DNA of 64,000 bases from Chlorops oryzae (Eukaryota > Arthropoda > Insecta > Diptera > Chloropidae): assembly GCA_020466095.1 (NCBI GenBank), contig CM035808.1, positions 3,170,190-3,234,189 on the forward strand, given 5' to 3'. Of this stretch, positions 35,212 through 47,264 are shown in pieces; positions within the stretch are counted from its first letter, which is position 1; each line of letters begins with the position of its first letter. The position numbers were made by a program, and so were the translations under genes. The notes under the pieces were generated by a model. It had not been told where the DNA came from, searched no databases, and saw nothing but the letters and a program-made list of their open reading frames with translations.

Positions 35212-35846
35212 TTGGGATGGGCAAAATGGGAAAATACATCGATATATATCGTATCGATATATTTAAAAAGCAACGAAATTGAAACGATACTATCGGGGGA
35301 GAAATGTTGACTTTTCGATATATCGACATTATAAGTACCATTTAAAAATGATTATTGTACTAAAATACAGTGTACCTTCTGCTTGGGGAGAGCCCTCCTA
35401 AGCGGACACTACTCTAAACGGACAGATGTGAGGAACTTTCTTATGCTCCTGCTTCTCAAATACTTTCCTCTTAAGCGAATACCTCTGTTAAGCGGACATA
35501 TATTTGGATCCCGTAGGTGTTTGCTTAAGACAGAGTCGACTGTACATATTTTAGACAAAATTGGATTGTACAAAAGGACGTTTTCGAGTTCTCAGATGGA
35601 ATTATAAGATATGATACGATAAGATAAGATATGAACGATTAAAATGCCGCTTTATATCCAAGAGAAATACGGGTGAAGGACATGTTTACAACGATAGACA
35701 TACATATACAAAATATCGCTTTTGATGTCGGGAAAAGTATATCGATGTACGATATATCGCCGAGCAAAAATATCAGTATAAATTTTCGATATATCGTTTT
35801 AAAAATATCGATGTTTTGATATATCGATATTTTTTGCTCATCCCTA
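35212..35846 (-). mobile_element. element B, copy B3 (inverted)
   Basis: Ends TTGGGATGGGCAAAA (one change) and GCTCATCCCTA; perfect 8-bp duplication ATCGGAGG (35204-35211, 35847-35854). Contains I3 at 35368-35542 and CGATA clusters including TATCGATA. Confidence 0.92.
35368..35542 (-). mobile_element. element I, copy I3 inside B3
   Basis: CAGTGTACCTTCTG left end, inverse of CAGTCGACTCTGTC at the right, TA on both sides. Confidence 0.75.
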
Positions 35847-35854
35847 ATCGGAGG

Positions 35855-37624
35855 ACGAAAGAGGGTATAGTATAATATATATACCCGGTATACGTTTTGT
35901 AATGTTTGACACGTTACAGGCAAAATCCTGTAAAAAGGACCACGTAAAAAAAGGCGCAAAGTGCATAGAAAAATACATGAAAATGAGTAAAAAATGAGTT
36001 TGGAAAAAAACAGTTTTAAAAAAATGTGCTACACCGAATGAACTCTTATGAAAGATGTGCCCTTCGGCTAACTTAGTAAAGTATCCTCTTTTCCAGGATG
36101 GACTTTCTTCAGATTTTTCATGAAATGATTATTTTTTAGTCCCTCGTCTTTATCAATTCATGTTCAGGTTATATCATCCATCTGAAAATATTCATTTCTA
36201 TCGTTTTATTTCTTCCAAACAGCTGATCCACCAAGTTTAACCGATCTCATCCTTAGATGATATTCCGATATGAACTTGTTCGTGGCTCATATGTATCCAT
36301 GGGCGGATTTACAGTAGGGTAGGGAGCGGCAGCTGCCGACCTCTAAATATTTCCTGCTCAGCATACACCACAAAAAAGTTTTCCAGGAGTATCCAATATT
36401 GAGACAAGGCCGCCAAAGTCATTTTTCAGATGTTAAAAGGATACTTATCCGTACATTGGACAATAACTATGAACATACGAAAAAGTGTTACCATACATAG
36501 AGAACAAAGTAGTTGTATCTCCCCTGGATACACCCATGTATGTATCTCTTGAAAATCCCCAGAATTCCCTCTCACTCGTTTATAAAAGTCAAAATTTTAG
36601 AAGTTAACGGTTGTGAAAATGTGAATGCGTTCCACTTTCATAGAAGAGCAAACTGTCCAAAAATATCGAAGTCGGATTTGACCGAATGTATGTAGCTCTT
36701 TTGTTCGGTGTTTTAATAAGCTTCACGAATCCGTTTGAAAATCGTAAATAAGTGGCAGTCATAAGAAAATGTTTTTTTTTAATGGTAATCTCAATGGAAA
36801 AATATATTTTTGGTGTCAACTTTATTTATCAATTTTTAAGCACCTTTTTTGAAAAAAAAATTTTTTTTGACAAGTTTTACTTGATTTTTATGTGCATTAT
36901 TTTATTATGATAATCCTAAGGCCTGGCTTGCGGTCACGCTCACGAATAGATAAATATGAAAATGAAAAAATAATTTTTTTATTTTTTTATTTATTAGAAG
37001 TTTCGACTTCATCAAAATGAAGTCTGAAACAAGCTGATGATTAGCAACATTTCCTCATAAAAATAAAAAATAAATAAATATGTATAAAAAAAAATAAAAA
37101 TTTGTTATTCTTTAAAGTGGAAGATTCAATTCAGTTGGCTGGCTTTCTTATCTTTATGATTTCGTGGGGACAGCTTTTTTATGTCTTCATAAATTTTTGA
37201 ATCTTTTTCAACTTTCTTTTTTAGTGGGTTTTTAATAACCTATTGTTATTTTATTAAAGTCGTAAATAGTAATAAAAATTCTAATGGATTTTCGTTTCGT
37301 TTCGGTCGATTCTTCGAGGTGTCAATTTAATTTAGTGTCAAAGCAAAACTGAAAATGGTTCGGGCCACGTTTTAGGCTACATTCCGTCGTCATTAATAAT
37401 CGTCATATTTCATAAGATATATAATTAGTTATTCAGTCAAACTATAAACAATAACTCGAACCGCCATTATCCAAAGAAATACAGTCAAACTTCAATACCT
37501 TCGAACCACCGTTATCCAAAGAAATAGTTCGAGTTATAGGGACTTTCGGGTTAGGGTAACGAATTTTTTATATCAAATATTCGCTATTGACATCCTTTTC
37601 AGTTCAAGCTATCGAAAATTTGAG
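35855..37624. other. non-coding sequence, nothing firm
   Basis: No gene or complete element recognised. Imperfectly repeated AAGAAATA and GTTCGAGTTATRG motifs occur near 37450-37550. Confidence 0.35.
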
Positions 37625-37741
37625 TTAACCTCTAATGCCAAATTTTTTTTTTTTTCACTGAAAAGTTCAGATAAGACTAATTTCGGGTAGAAAACATGAA
37701 TCTGAAATTATGCGTAAATACAACCAATTTTTTAATCAATA

Positions 37742-37895
37742 GGGGGGTATTCGCAAAGGCGTGTTAAAAACTTTGGAAAGTCGGAAAATCGGAAAATGCG
37801 ACTTCTTAAAATTTTTTAAAAATGTTTTTTGTGTCTTCCACAACTTTTTAAGCAGTTCAAATTTTCCTATTTTCCGACGACTTTGTGAATACCCC
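37742..37895. mobile_element. element G, copy G1 inside F2
   Basis: GGGGGGTATTCGCAAAGGCGT at the left (key part GGGGTATTCGCAA), inverse GTGAATACCCC at the right, TA on both sides. 154 bp. Confidence 0.75.
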
Positions 37896-38183
37896 TAATA
37901 TAACAAATTCGTTGTTAAAACTCAGCCTATCACACTTTTTGTTATATTAACAAATCGTTTAATTGGGACAATTACTCGAAGTATTAACACTCAATGAAAT
38001 ATTTCAACAAACGATTTGTAATATCAACAAACAAATGTATTAATAAAAATCAACCAATTATTTTAAATAAATAAAAAAGGAAAAAATGCCTCATCTATGC
38101 ATATTCCATAATAAAAATTTGAGTCTGCAAAGTCAGTTTACGGAAGATAATTATACATTATAACATCATAAACATATGTGAGC

Positions 38184-38816
38184 TAGGGATGGGCAAAAAT
38201 CATCGATATATCAAAACATCGATATTTTTAAAACGATATATCGAAAATTTATGCCGATATTTTTGCTCGGCGATATATCGTACATCGATATACTTTTCCC
38301 GACATCGAAAGCGATATTTTATATATGTCTATCGTTGTAAACATATCCTTCACACGTATTTCTTTTGGATATAAAGCGGCATTTTAATCGTTCATATCTT
38401 ATCTTATCGTATCATATCTTATCTCATACCATCTGAGAACTCGAAAACGTCCTTTTGTACAATCCAATTTTGTCTCAAATATGTACAGTCGACTCTGTCG
38501 TAAGCAAACACCTACGGGAGCAAAAGATCTGTCCGCTTTACAGAGGAATTCGCTTAAGAGGAAAGTATTTGAGAAGCAGGAGCACAAGAAAATTCCTGAA
38601 ATCTGTCCGTTTAGAGTAGTGTCCGCTTATGAGGGTTCTCACCAAGCAGAAGGTACACAGTAATTTAGTAAAATAGACATTTTTAATTGGTACTTATAAT
38701 GTCGATATATCGAAAGCTCGATATTTCTCCCCCGATAGTATCGTTTCGATTTCGATGTTTTTTAAATATATCGATACGATATATATCGATGTATTTTCCC
38801 ATTTAGCCCATCCCTA
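38184..38816 (+). mobile_element. element B, copy B4 inside F2
   Basis: TAGGGATGGGCAAAA ends and duplication ATGTGAGC (38176-38183, 38817-38824), identical to that of B1 because both sit in the same position of repeat F. Contains I4. Confidence 0.92.
38486..38660 (+). mobile_element. element I, copy I4 inside B4
   Basis: CAGTCGACTCTGTC at the left, GGTACACAG at the right (one change), TA flanks. Confidence 0.72.
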
Positions 38817-39156
38817 ATGTGAGCTAATTTTTGATTATTTTGTCTCTTCCTATATGTAATTCCGCATAAAGCTAATGAGAATTTTAGAAAAAATTTTATA
38901 TGCACTTTCAAAAATTTCAAACAAAAGTTTTGTCAAATGTTAATACTTTTGGTATTTAATACAACAAAATAATCAACCAAATTTTTGTTCAAAATTTTAT
39001 ATTACGAACTTTTCTCGAATTTCGTGATTTGTTTGAAATTTTCAATTGGGACAATTGAAAACCCGACGGATCGAGTTAACAAACGCCATTAATTAGAATT
39101 TTTCGTAGCCAGAGTTTCTGTGCGTCTAGAGACGGAGCCAGGAATTAGAGGGTTAA

Positions 39157-39814
39157 GAAGTTCGAGTTATGGAAGATTGACTGTATTACTAAATTTAAAT
39201 TCGTTTATTCGAAGAGGGGATTTTCCAATTCAAAGAAGAGTTTTTCTCCAATAAATCAAAAAATAAAAAATCCTATATCAAAAATATACAAATTTTCGAT
39301 CAATGGAAATAATCAATTCGACTAATCCAATTAACTCCAATATCGTTACTAATTTAATTAGCTCAATTTTGATATTATTTGACATTTTTATTATTGATAG
39401 AAGCGAAAAAAAAGCTCTGACATATTTTGGCAATTAACAGCGAATTTTTTTGGGGGAAGGGACAGCAGCGAACGAATATTATCTGAATTCGATTGTTTGA
39501 ACGGCCTGTGGGGTGAATTGATTATTTGGGTAAATTCGAACATTCTGGGTTAGTCGAACAAATCGAAAAATCGTATCAATTTTTTTTTTTGCCATCGAAC
39601 GCATTTTTTTCTTATGTTCCACAAAAGTGAATTGAAAAACGAGTGGCTTTTTTTATTTAGAACTGCCGAGGTTATTAATTAGGGCAGTAATTGATTTTGT
39701 TGGTTATTCACTTCGAGATAGTTTATTTGTTTTTTATACGGGCTTATTTTTTTACCAACATTTTTGAGCAGGGAGGGTTTTATGTGCTGGAAGCCGATAC
39801 TTTCCCTATTGAGA
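39157..39814. other. AT-rich non-coding sequence
   Basis: Nothing recognised. Confidence 0.35.
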
Positions 39815-40182
39815 CCCTGCTAGAAGCCTGTCGCCATATAGCCCCATGTCTATATTGACGTCAATATAGACAAGAGAACTAGTTCCAACGTCAAGAGTAT
39901 TTACGGGCGGTGTCTTTATAGAAACTGTACTGTCAAGAGGTATAGTTAATCTCTATTGACCATGTCAACAACATGTCTCCTTATAAAGCGAAAGAGTACT
40001 CCTTTTGTCTACATAATAGTACCGACGTCAATAGTTTTTCGGTCTACTGTTGACATTCAATGACAACTCAATGTTTAATGTCAATAACGCAAAGCATTGC
40101 GACGGGTATAACTGGTCAATAGTACTGTTGACGCAGTCAGTAGAGAAAGAGTATAAATTCACTATTAACATTTCCTGCAGGG
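39815..40182 (+). mobile_element. element L, copy L2
   Basis: CCCTGCTAGAA at the left (one change from L1) and TTCCTGCAGGG at the right; GA on both outer sides. Interior matches L1 apart from small deletions. Confidence 0.8.
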
Positions 40183-41205
40183 GAGCTATTCAGGGTGGCT
40201 ATAGAACGACCGGACTGACTTCTTCAACAATCACGAAAATCTTTAAGGGAACGCCTCGAATTACTTCGCAGTTCTACCAAAGAAATGATAGGCCGCAATG
40301 TTTTTATACCCGAAACACTCGGTGTAGACAGGTCCCGATCCAGGGCTCTGGGCAAAAACAATATTTGACTTCCCAATGATGGCACTAATAGGCTACTGTT
40401 CTCTCATACCTTTGTGAAATTGCCGCTCCTCACAGAGCCACTCCGAGCGGCTTGCCACCCCCTAAGCCTGGACCTGGGTGTAGAGATACCTAGGATACCA
40501 TTGGACTTCTTCAATAATAAGCATCACCAGGAGATTTTATTTAGCCATGACTGTCCGACAGTCTGTTTTCTTACCCAAGGAGTTGATCTTTAAGAAAATC
40601 GGTATACAAATTACTGGAGACATCAGTAAGAACAAGTTCGAGAATGGACCATTTTTAGGGGTGCCTCGAGTATCTACTACAGTAAGTTAAGAAAATCATA
40701 AGAATTGTTCTAAGACCCTGAGAGTTTTGAGATATTTTAATGAAATCTGGGATTAGAGTTAATTTTTAAGCCTTTTCTTCTTAATGGTCGTGGTTTATGT
40801 GGTCTGTACTTACTGCCGGGTATTGTATTGCCCGGCTAGCCTTAATATAACGCTTTTTCTTGCGTTTTCCTTTCCAAACTTTTACTGATGATAACGTTTT
40901 TTTCTGTGTCATTCAAAAGCTCATTTCAAGTTTTTATGATTCTTTCAACAGAAGTTCAAGACTTCAGGCCACGAAAACGGGTCTAAGCCATTCGAATGTG
41001 AATGTTTGGAATGGGTTTTGAGTCCAACTTTTTGTAGTCAATTGAGTTCAGTGTTTATTATTATTTTTCAAATATCAACATTCGAGCGTTTTTTGTCCAT
41101 AACTCTCCATATTAATTTATTATTTTTATTATTATTATTATTAAAGGTCGGGAATAATGCGTACCGCGACCACAAAATATCTATTGTGCTAGCCCCAATG
41201 GTTCT
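40183..41205. other. non-coding sequence between L2 and a retrotransposon remnant
   Basis: No coding signal recognised. The open frame at 40050-40379 begins inside L2 and is not a gene. Confidence 0.35.
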
Positions 41206-41560
41206 TTAATTCTCTATCCTTAGGCTTTTTATGAAATTGAGCACAGCGGACGATTTTAAAGACGTTCCAGAATTTGTAGGGGGCGATCGTGGCGTGCCCA
41301 AAGTGGAGTGTGACGGACAGTCGCAGAGAATGTGTTCTGGCGTTTCATCGTCCATTTCACAGAATCGGCATATATAGATTCGTTTGAGAGGCCTATCTTT
41401 TTGAGGTGATTTCATCTCAATTTGCAGTGCCCTGTGAAGTATTCGGTGAGAGTTTTTAAGTCCTTTCTACCGAGGCAAAGTAGTCTCATTGAGACTTTCT
41501 CGTTAGGAGTAATGAATCGTTTGGCTTGCCTCTGACCATTTGAGTTCATCCAGAGTGTTT
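41206..41560 (-). pseudogene. non-LTR retrotransposon ORF2 C-terminal remnant
   Basis: Two - strand frames meet at a frameshift or stop near 41415. The upstream frame reads GQRQAKRFITPNEKVSMRLL, then GRKDLKTLTEYFTGHC. The downstream frame reads CRFCEMDDETPEHILCDCP. This order (region after RNase H, then a CxxC-ETPEHIL-CxCP knuckle) is the usual C-terminal tail of insect non-LTR retrotransposons. No intact enzyme remains. Confidence 0.82.
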
Positions 41561-41780
41561 TAAAACATCTTTGTCACCCAATTCCGAAGCAGTTCTGTAT
41601 TATGTGGTTTCTGAAGAGTAATGAGAATCTTTGACGATCCCTAGTCTTTCTCTGTTTGTTCCAGTTTTTTTATTTAGTTTTTTAATTCCTTGGTTTATTA
41701 AAAATTAAACTTACAGTTAGGGCATCTTTCTCCTATTTAAGTTAGCTTACTTTAAAATCCTTCAGGGGGCCCGGACTTCC

Positions 41781-42203
41781 TCAATAGGGCCCCGAGCTGT
41801 TGAGTCATTCCCCGTGGATTCCTTAGGATTTTATGTTTGATATGCCCTTTCCACACTAATCAATGGAGCCCATAAAAAATGTTTCCCCTGGCTCGATATT
41901 CCTCTCTTGAGGCCTGCTCCCTCAATAGGGCCCCGAGCTGTTGAGTCATTCCCCGTGGATTCCTTAGGGCTTTATGTTTGATATGCCATTTCCACACTAA
42001 TCAATTGAGCCCATAAAAAATGTTTCCCCTGGCTCGATATTCTTCTCTTGAGGCCTGCTCCCTCAATAGGGCCCCGAGCTGTTGAGTGAATCCCCGTGGA
42101 TTCCTTAGGGCTTTATTTTTGATATGCCCTTTCCACACTAATCAATTGAGCCCATAAAAAATGTTTCCCGGGGCTCGATATTCCTCTCTTGAGGCCTGCT
42201 CTT
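41781..42203 (+). repeat. three-unit tandem repeat, 141-bp period
   Basis: Units start at 41781, 41922 and 42063 with TCAATAGGGCCCCGAGCTG and end with CTTGAGGCCTGCTC. They differ at only a few positions. GC-rich for this window. Confidence 0.92.
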
Positions 42204-43690
42204 GAAGATATCGCTCGGATGATATTCTTTTAAAACCATGCTGAAAGAACCCTCTAAAATACTCTCCGAACATATTCTTTTATGCTAAAACTCTTATATT
42301 GAAATTGGGAGTGTTTAATGGGACTATAAAAAAAAAGGGGAAAGAATTCTTAAAGCAATCTCTTCAAAACCCTTATGGACCTGATGAGGATGGCTAAAAT
42401 AGTTCCAAACTTATTTCAAATGTGCATCATAAAACTCTTCGTCTCTTCTCTTCTGTGTACATTTATGAAGTTCCATTAGCCGAAGCGACAATGACTGCCG
42501 AGCACACACACATACAAAACAAATTTGCCGAGATTCGTTGATTCGATAACGCTTAAATTAAGTCTTAATGCTAATGCCTCTTGTCGCACACGTGTCATTT
42601 GCTTTATATACCGAAATCGACATTTAATTATTTGTTGTTCTCCCGACCTCTGTGTGTTGTGCTTTTCCAATCGCTGTTGGTGGGTCTGGTGTGGTGTGGT
42701 CTGGTCGGCAAAGCCTTACGTACGTATCCGATTATGGCTATAAAATAATGAATGTGCGAAGTGAGCAAACACACATTCTCGAAGGGTGCCGCCGTGAAAA
42801 GGCACACCAGCAACAACGATGCGTTGTGACAATGGATTGCCCCCCCCTCTTCTTCTGCCTTATTTCTATTTTTTTTTTTTGTCGAAATGATTCATGTCAG
42901 ATGAAGTGTCACTTGTGTCTCTCTTTGCGTCCAAAATATTGTTATCTTATCAACCGATGCGATGCGTCATGTCGCGGGGTGGCGGTGTATGCAATCTTTG
43001 CACCTCGCGAGCTCTACATCTTTTTTTTCTATTTTTTTTTTGTTTATATTTTTTTGGGAATTGGGAACGAAAAGCGGACTGTGTACGGCATTTCTATGGA
43101 ACCGTAGGGCATAAAATATAATCTGATATCATTTCGTTATGTTGGCGGTGAGAGAGCGATGTTTTTGCTCCTGTGTTGGTGTGTCGCACTCGTTGACGGT
43201 TTCAACAATTGACAGCCGCAACAAAACCGCAAAAATGAATCTCAGCAGATGAAAAACGCAAGAGTGAAAGAGGAAGAAATAAAAGGAGTGAGGAAGAGTG
43301 AGATAGTGAGAGGAGAAGGGGACAATTTCTGCTTCACATAAAATAAAGCATTTTCCTGATGAGATGTTTATCTTCGTTCAAATTTCAATCGAGTTTTGTT
43401 TAATGGGATTTTAGGTTGTTTCCTTTGATAACTTCTAATTAGATTTTGGCAAAAAAAAAAAAGATTATCAAGATTTAATGCCGGTTCGCAGGCTCGAAAG
43501 CGATTTTAAAATCGAAACAGTTATAAGTATATTACTTTCAGAATTTCTTCTTTTTCAATGAATGTATAGAATATGAAGAAGACTTGGAAATTTTGACCCG
43601 AAAACCTCGGTGGGGGTTCTGGAAATATTTGAATTCAATCGAATAAAGTTCACAATTTTTTCGTCTCATCAGTTGAGTTGGAAACTAGAG
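42204..43690. other. repeat-poor non-coding block, possible regulatory DNA
   Basis: Mixed composition, T-runs at 42870-42882 and 43021-43055, no repeats shared with other parts. The open frame at 42652-43107 (151 codons) has no recognisable domain. Confidence 0.35.
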
Positions 43691-44147
43691 AGTTCAGAGA
43701 GTTATGGACCAAAAACCAAAAAAATCCGAAAAATTCATGGCGTCCGATTTGGATGAAAATTTGTATATAGAATGAGTGAAAAATTCTAAATATTTTAGTA
43801 CAAAATTTTTTTCAAAAAACTGATTACAACTAGTCTAGTTTGGGTCTAGTTCCAAACTGGTCCAAAAAGGATAAGTTGTAATCGGTTGTTTGAAAAAATT
43901 TATATATAGAATGAGTGAAATATTCTAAAAATTTTAGCAGTAAAATTTTTTCAAAAAACTGGTCATTTTTGGACCAGTTTGGAACTAGACCCTAACTAGT
44001 CTAGTTGTAATCAGTTTTTTGAAAAAATTTTAGTGCTAAGATTCTTAGAACTTTTCACTCATTCTACATATATATAAATTTTCATCCAAATCGGACGCCA
44101 TGAATTTTTCGGATTTTTTTGGTTTTTGGTGCATAACTCTCTAAACT
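43691..44147. repeat. long palindrome with 180-bp arms
   Basis: The left arm 43691-43868 and right arm 43966-44147 are inverse copies (outer marker GAGAGTTATG, CCAAAAACC, TCATGGCGTCCGATTTGG). The spacer of about 97 bp is itself a third, partial copy of the arm's inner part (AGAATGAGTGAAATATTCTA). No target duplication was found. Foldback element or hairpin locus. Confidence 0.85.
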
Positions 44148-44974
44148 TCCTTCAGCCGCACCCCCCCCCCCCTCCCCCCCCTACACACTTCCGAAGGATT
44201 TCCTTCAGAGCAGTTGGGTGAATACTTCCTTGGTTGTATTTTTGGGATTTCTCCAAAATTTACATGCAACGTTCACCCCAACAATTGTTTTGCCAAGAAG
44301 CTGAGTTTTTTTTTTTTAAATTCAATATGGACTTTTCATTTTTACGATCTTCTTTTCACCACGGTGTTCATTATATCCGGAGTTCACACAATCTAGACTC
44401 GATTGTAATTATTTTCTAGTTGAAAATGGTTGAAAAAGTGTGAATTTCAATCCAGGTGTGCGCTTGGTGTGATCGGTCCAACAAAAACAGTTATAATATA
44501 TTTGACATCTCGCACACCATGATATCATGTACAGGAGAAGAGATGGATTTTGTTGAATTTACCCGTCGAAAAATCGGCTAGGTTCAAAATTAGTTATATT
44601 ATCTTTAAAGGGGCTGGGATTTCTTCAGTGCCTATGTGGCTGGGGACCATCATTTTGATTGATATTTGCCATAGTATTTAAAGAGGTTTCGAAGAAAAAA
44701 TGTCCGAAATTTATTTTTTTGGGCCTGATCACAGTAGATTCATTGCTCTACATTTACTATTTGGTTCCAATGGTCTCGTTAACTGATGTCTTGAAGGCCT
44801 AGTCCAGCTTTTTTGCCGCTGTGGGATAAAATATATTCACCGTTCTTACGAGGGTAATGTGTTCGCATATCAATGTCCGTCCTTCATAGTGCCGCTATAG
44901 GCATTTTCCCGTCTCGCCACCCCCTAAATCAGGGCCTACATTTTTTCTTGAAACAGCTGCAATGAAATACCCTA
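44148..44974. other. non-coding sequence beginning with a C-run
   Basis: C-rich run at about 44161-44181; otherwise nothing recognised. Confidence 0.4.
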
Positions 44975-45602
44975 CACAGAGAAAAAAATCAACCAGAAAA
45001 CTGGTTAAATCAAAAGGAAAAACATACAAAACGGCTTCAACATGGAATATTTTTAATGTAATAATTTTTCTTGTTGAGAAAAATAACGATTTTCCTTTTG
45101 AATCAACCATATTTTAGGTTGAATTGAAATGATAATTTTCAAAAATGGATTTAAATTTAAATTGTTGAACCAACCACGGATATAATTGAAATGACAAGAT
45201 AATTTTTAAAATAAAAAAAATTCAAAAAAAAGAAATACCTATACAAGAAGAAATGTCAAAACAAATTTAAATAACGTTCAAAGAAAATGGCCACAGAGCC
45301 CTCTACTGAACAGAACCCCAAAAATAGCCATTGGATGGACCTCTTCCTTTGTCGTGACTGCCTACGCAATGTTTAAAAAGTTCTAAGATGAATGAATATC
45401 TTATATGTCCTATTTTATAAACCAAATGAGAATTATACACAACGAAAAGAAATGTAATTAAACATTTTTCCTTTAAATCAACCAAAAATGTTGAGTCAAC
45501 AAACCATTTTTCTTTTGAAATTTTTGTTCTGCTCGAAAATCAAAATGAACTGTGAATAACAATGCGCCCTTTTAAAAAAATCATGGTTAATTTCGCTCAG
45601 TG
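44975..45602 (+). mobile_element. element D, copy D3: uninterrupted
   Basis: 628 bp from CACAGAGAAAAA to the inverse of CACTGAGCGAA, with TA at both sides. It has neither C nor E inside, so it shows the empty sites for C2 and E2. Confidence 0.88.
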
Positions 45603-46781
45603 TACCTTTAGATCGTACGAAAATCGAATGAATCGATTAAGGGACCTTAAACGATTTCGAAATAAATTTAACTTTTTTATAACGCTTTCCAAACTTATTC
45701 GATTTTTTACTTTTATAAGCCTTTTTATTTCATTCGTTTAGGTCACATATTTTCACCTCGGAAATTCGCATGCCACATAAATGGGAATAAAACGAAATGC
45801 TGACAAATCAAATTCAAATGATTTTTTTCCTTCCATTTGTCCCGATTTGCTCGTAAAGTGTTCGCCGAATCGAATTTTGGGCCGCTTTTCCCATTTTGTT
45901 TTTCTCTTCCTTTTCTTTCTTTTTTTTTTTTTTGTGTTAATGTTTTATTGAAATGCAAATTTTTCGCTTATTTTGCGCTTTTAGAAGTCAATTTGACTTC
46001 TGATTATTGTTATTCCTCTCGAAGGTGTTCGTTTCTGCTGCTTAAATTCGTATTTTATGATTCCGCACACGAAAAGTGTGAAATGAAAAGGAAAGCAAGC
46101 GCCACACAAATCCATATGCAAAAGGAAAATCGTTTGCTCGGAAAAAAGGGTTCAAACTTTTTATATCCACACATTTGGAAAATTACATTTTTATCGTCAG
46201 GGACTGCGAACTTTGATTTGATTTCTTTGCGCTCTTTTTGCTCGTGTATTTTGTTTTTTTTTTTTATTCTTATATTTTATATGTATATATTTTACTTTTT
46301 TCTTCCTTTCTTGTGCTTAGGCGCAACTTGGTCCTTCAAGTTGACATTGGGGATCGTGTCGGGTTTATGGGAGAAAAATAAGGAATAACAAAAGGTGGAA
46401 AAAGTTGTCAAGTAAAAGAAGCTCTCGATAATTTGGACACTTTTTGTCGAATTATTTTGGTTATTCTTACATATTTTGGTCTGAAAAATATACAATGCAA
46501 GGAGAGAAAAAAAACTTATGTTGTTTGAGATGTCACTTTTTGACAGCTGTGTCAATGTCATTTTTTATTGGCATCGACAAGGACATCAGAAATTCATTAA
46601 AAGCCTTTACGATTCTTTGCAGAAAAAAGATTACCCTGCCTCAAAGATCGTCTTTCAAAAATATAAGTACTTTTGTGGAGGCCACTTTTGACAGTTTCCA
46701 AAGTCCGATCATTTCAATTTCATAAGCACAGTTTTTTACTTCTGCCTGCTTTTAGGCTCTTCCATAGACAGCCTTTCTTCT
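45603..46781. other. AT-rich non-coding sequence
   Basis: Open frames at 45837-46388 are Phe-rich products of T-runs. Nothing else recognised. Confidence 0.35.
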
Positions 46782-46789
46782 GTTGTATT

Positions 46790-47264
46790 CAGTGCTCGGA
46801 CTTCTACCACTTTTTTCGTTTTCTACCACTTCTACCACGCTAGGTCCAAATCTACCACCTTTTTTATTAAATTATTTATGCATTTGTTTTATTTATTTAA
46901 TGATCATTTCGAATAATTAAGAGCATAAAAAATGTAGTCAATGTTATGTACTTATTGCCAAAAAGCTATGTACGTGGTACAGCTTCACTACTTGTCTATT
47001 ACGATGGTTGTCACCACAATGGCAGTATTCGGACTTAACGACAGTGGTAATCACCACAGTATGACAATTTTTTCCATAATCATGCCACAATACGCTAAAA
47101 CTTGTAAGTTTCTCGAAGTTGCTAGCATGATCAGATGTCTATATTGTATAGATTTTAAACAATTTTGAACTACCACTTTTTATAAAAGATGTCACTTTTA
47201 TAAAAATCTACCACTTTTTCTTTAAAAATCTACCACCTTTAAAAATTTTCAAGTCCGATCACTG
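46790..47264 (-). mobile_element. element E, copy E3: hAT-like, complete
   Basis: CAGTGCTCGGACTT end at the left, GTCCGATCACTG at the right, perfect 8-bp duplication GTTGTATT (46782-46789, 47265-47272). The middle differs from E1/E2 and contains GTGGTNNTCACCAC motifs. Confidence 0.88.

Larger units (their letters stand above)
37710..39084 (+). repeat. repeat F, copy F2, carrying G1 and B4
   Basis: Matches F1 on both sides of B4 and keeps about 120 bp (37900-38020) lost from F1. Right boundary not defined. Confidence 0.7.
37629..39152 (+). mobile_element. element H, copy H2: piggyBac-like MITE split by a nest of other repeats
   Basis: The left part (37629-37709) and right part (about 39085-39152) match the two halves of H1, with TTAA outside both (37625-37628, 39153-39156). 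Between them lies repeat F2, which itself contains G1 and B4. Confidence 0.75.

Noticed and set aside
13509..38374. Recurring 61-67 codon frame (GKKHRYIKTSIFLKRYIE) in several places
   Set aside because: It lies inside element B copies and spans CGATATATCG repeats; no stop-free extension or known domain.
18439..40379. Recurring frame beginning MTFNDNSM at three sites
   Set aside because: It is part of element L in all three places and crosses element ends.
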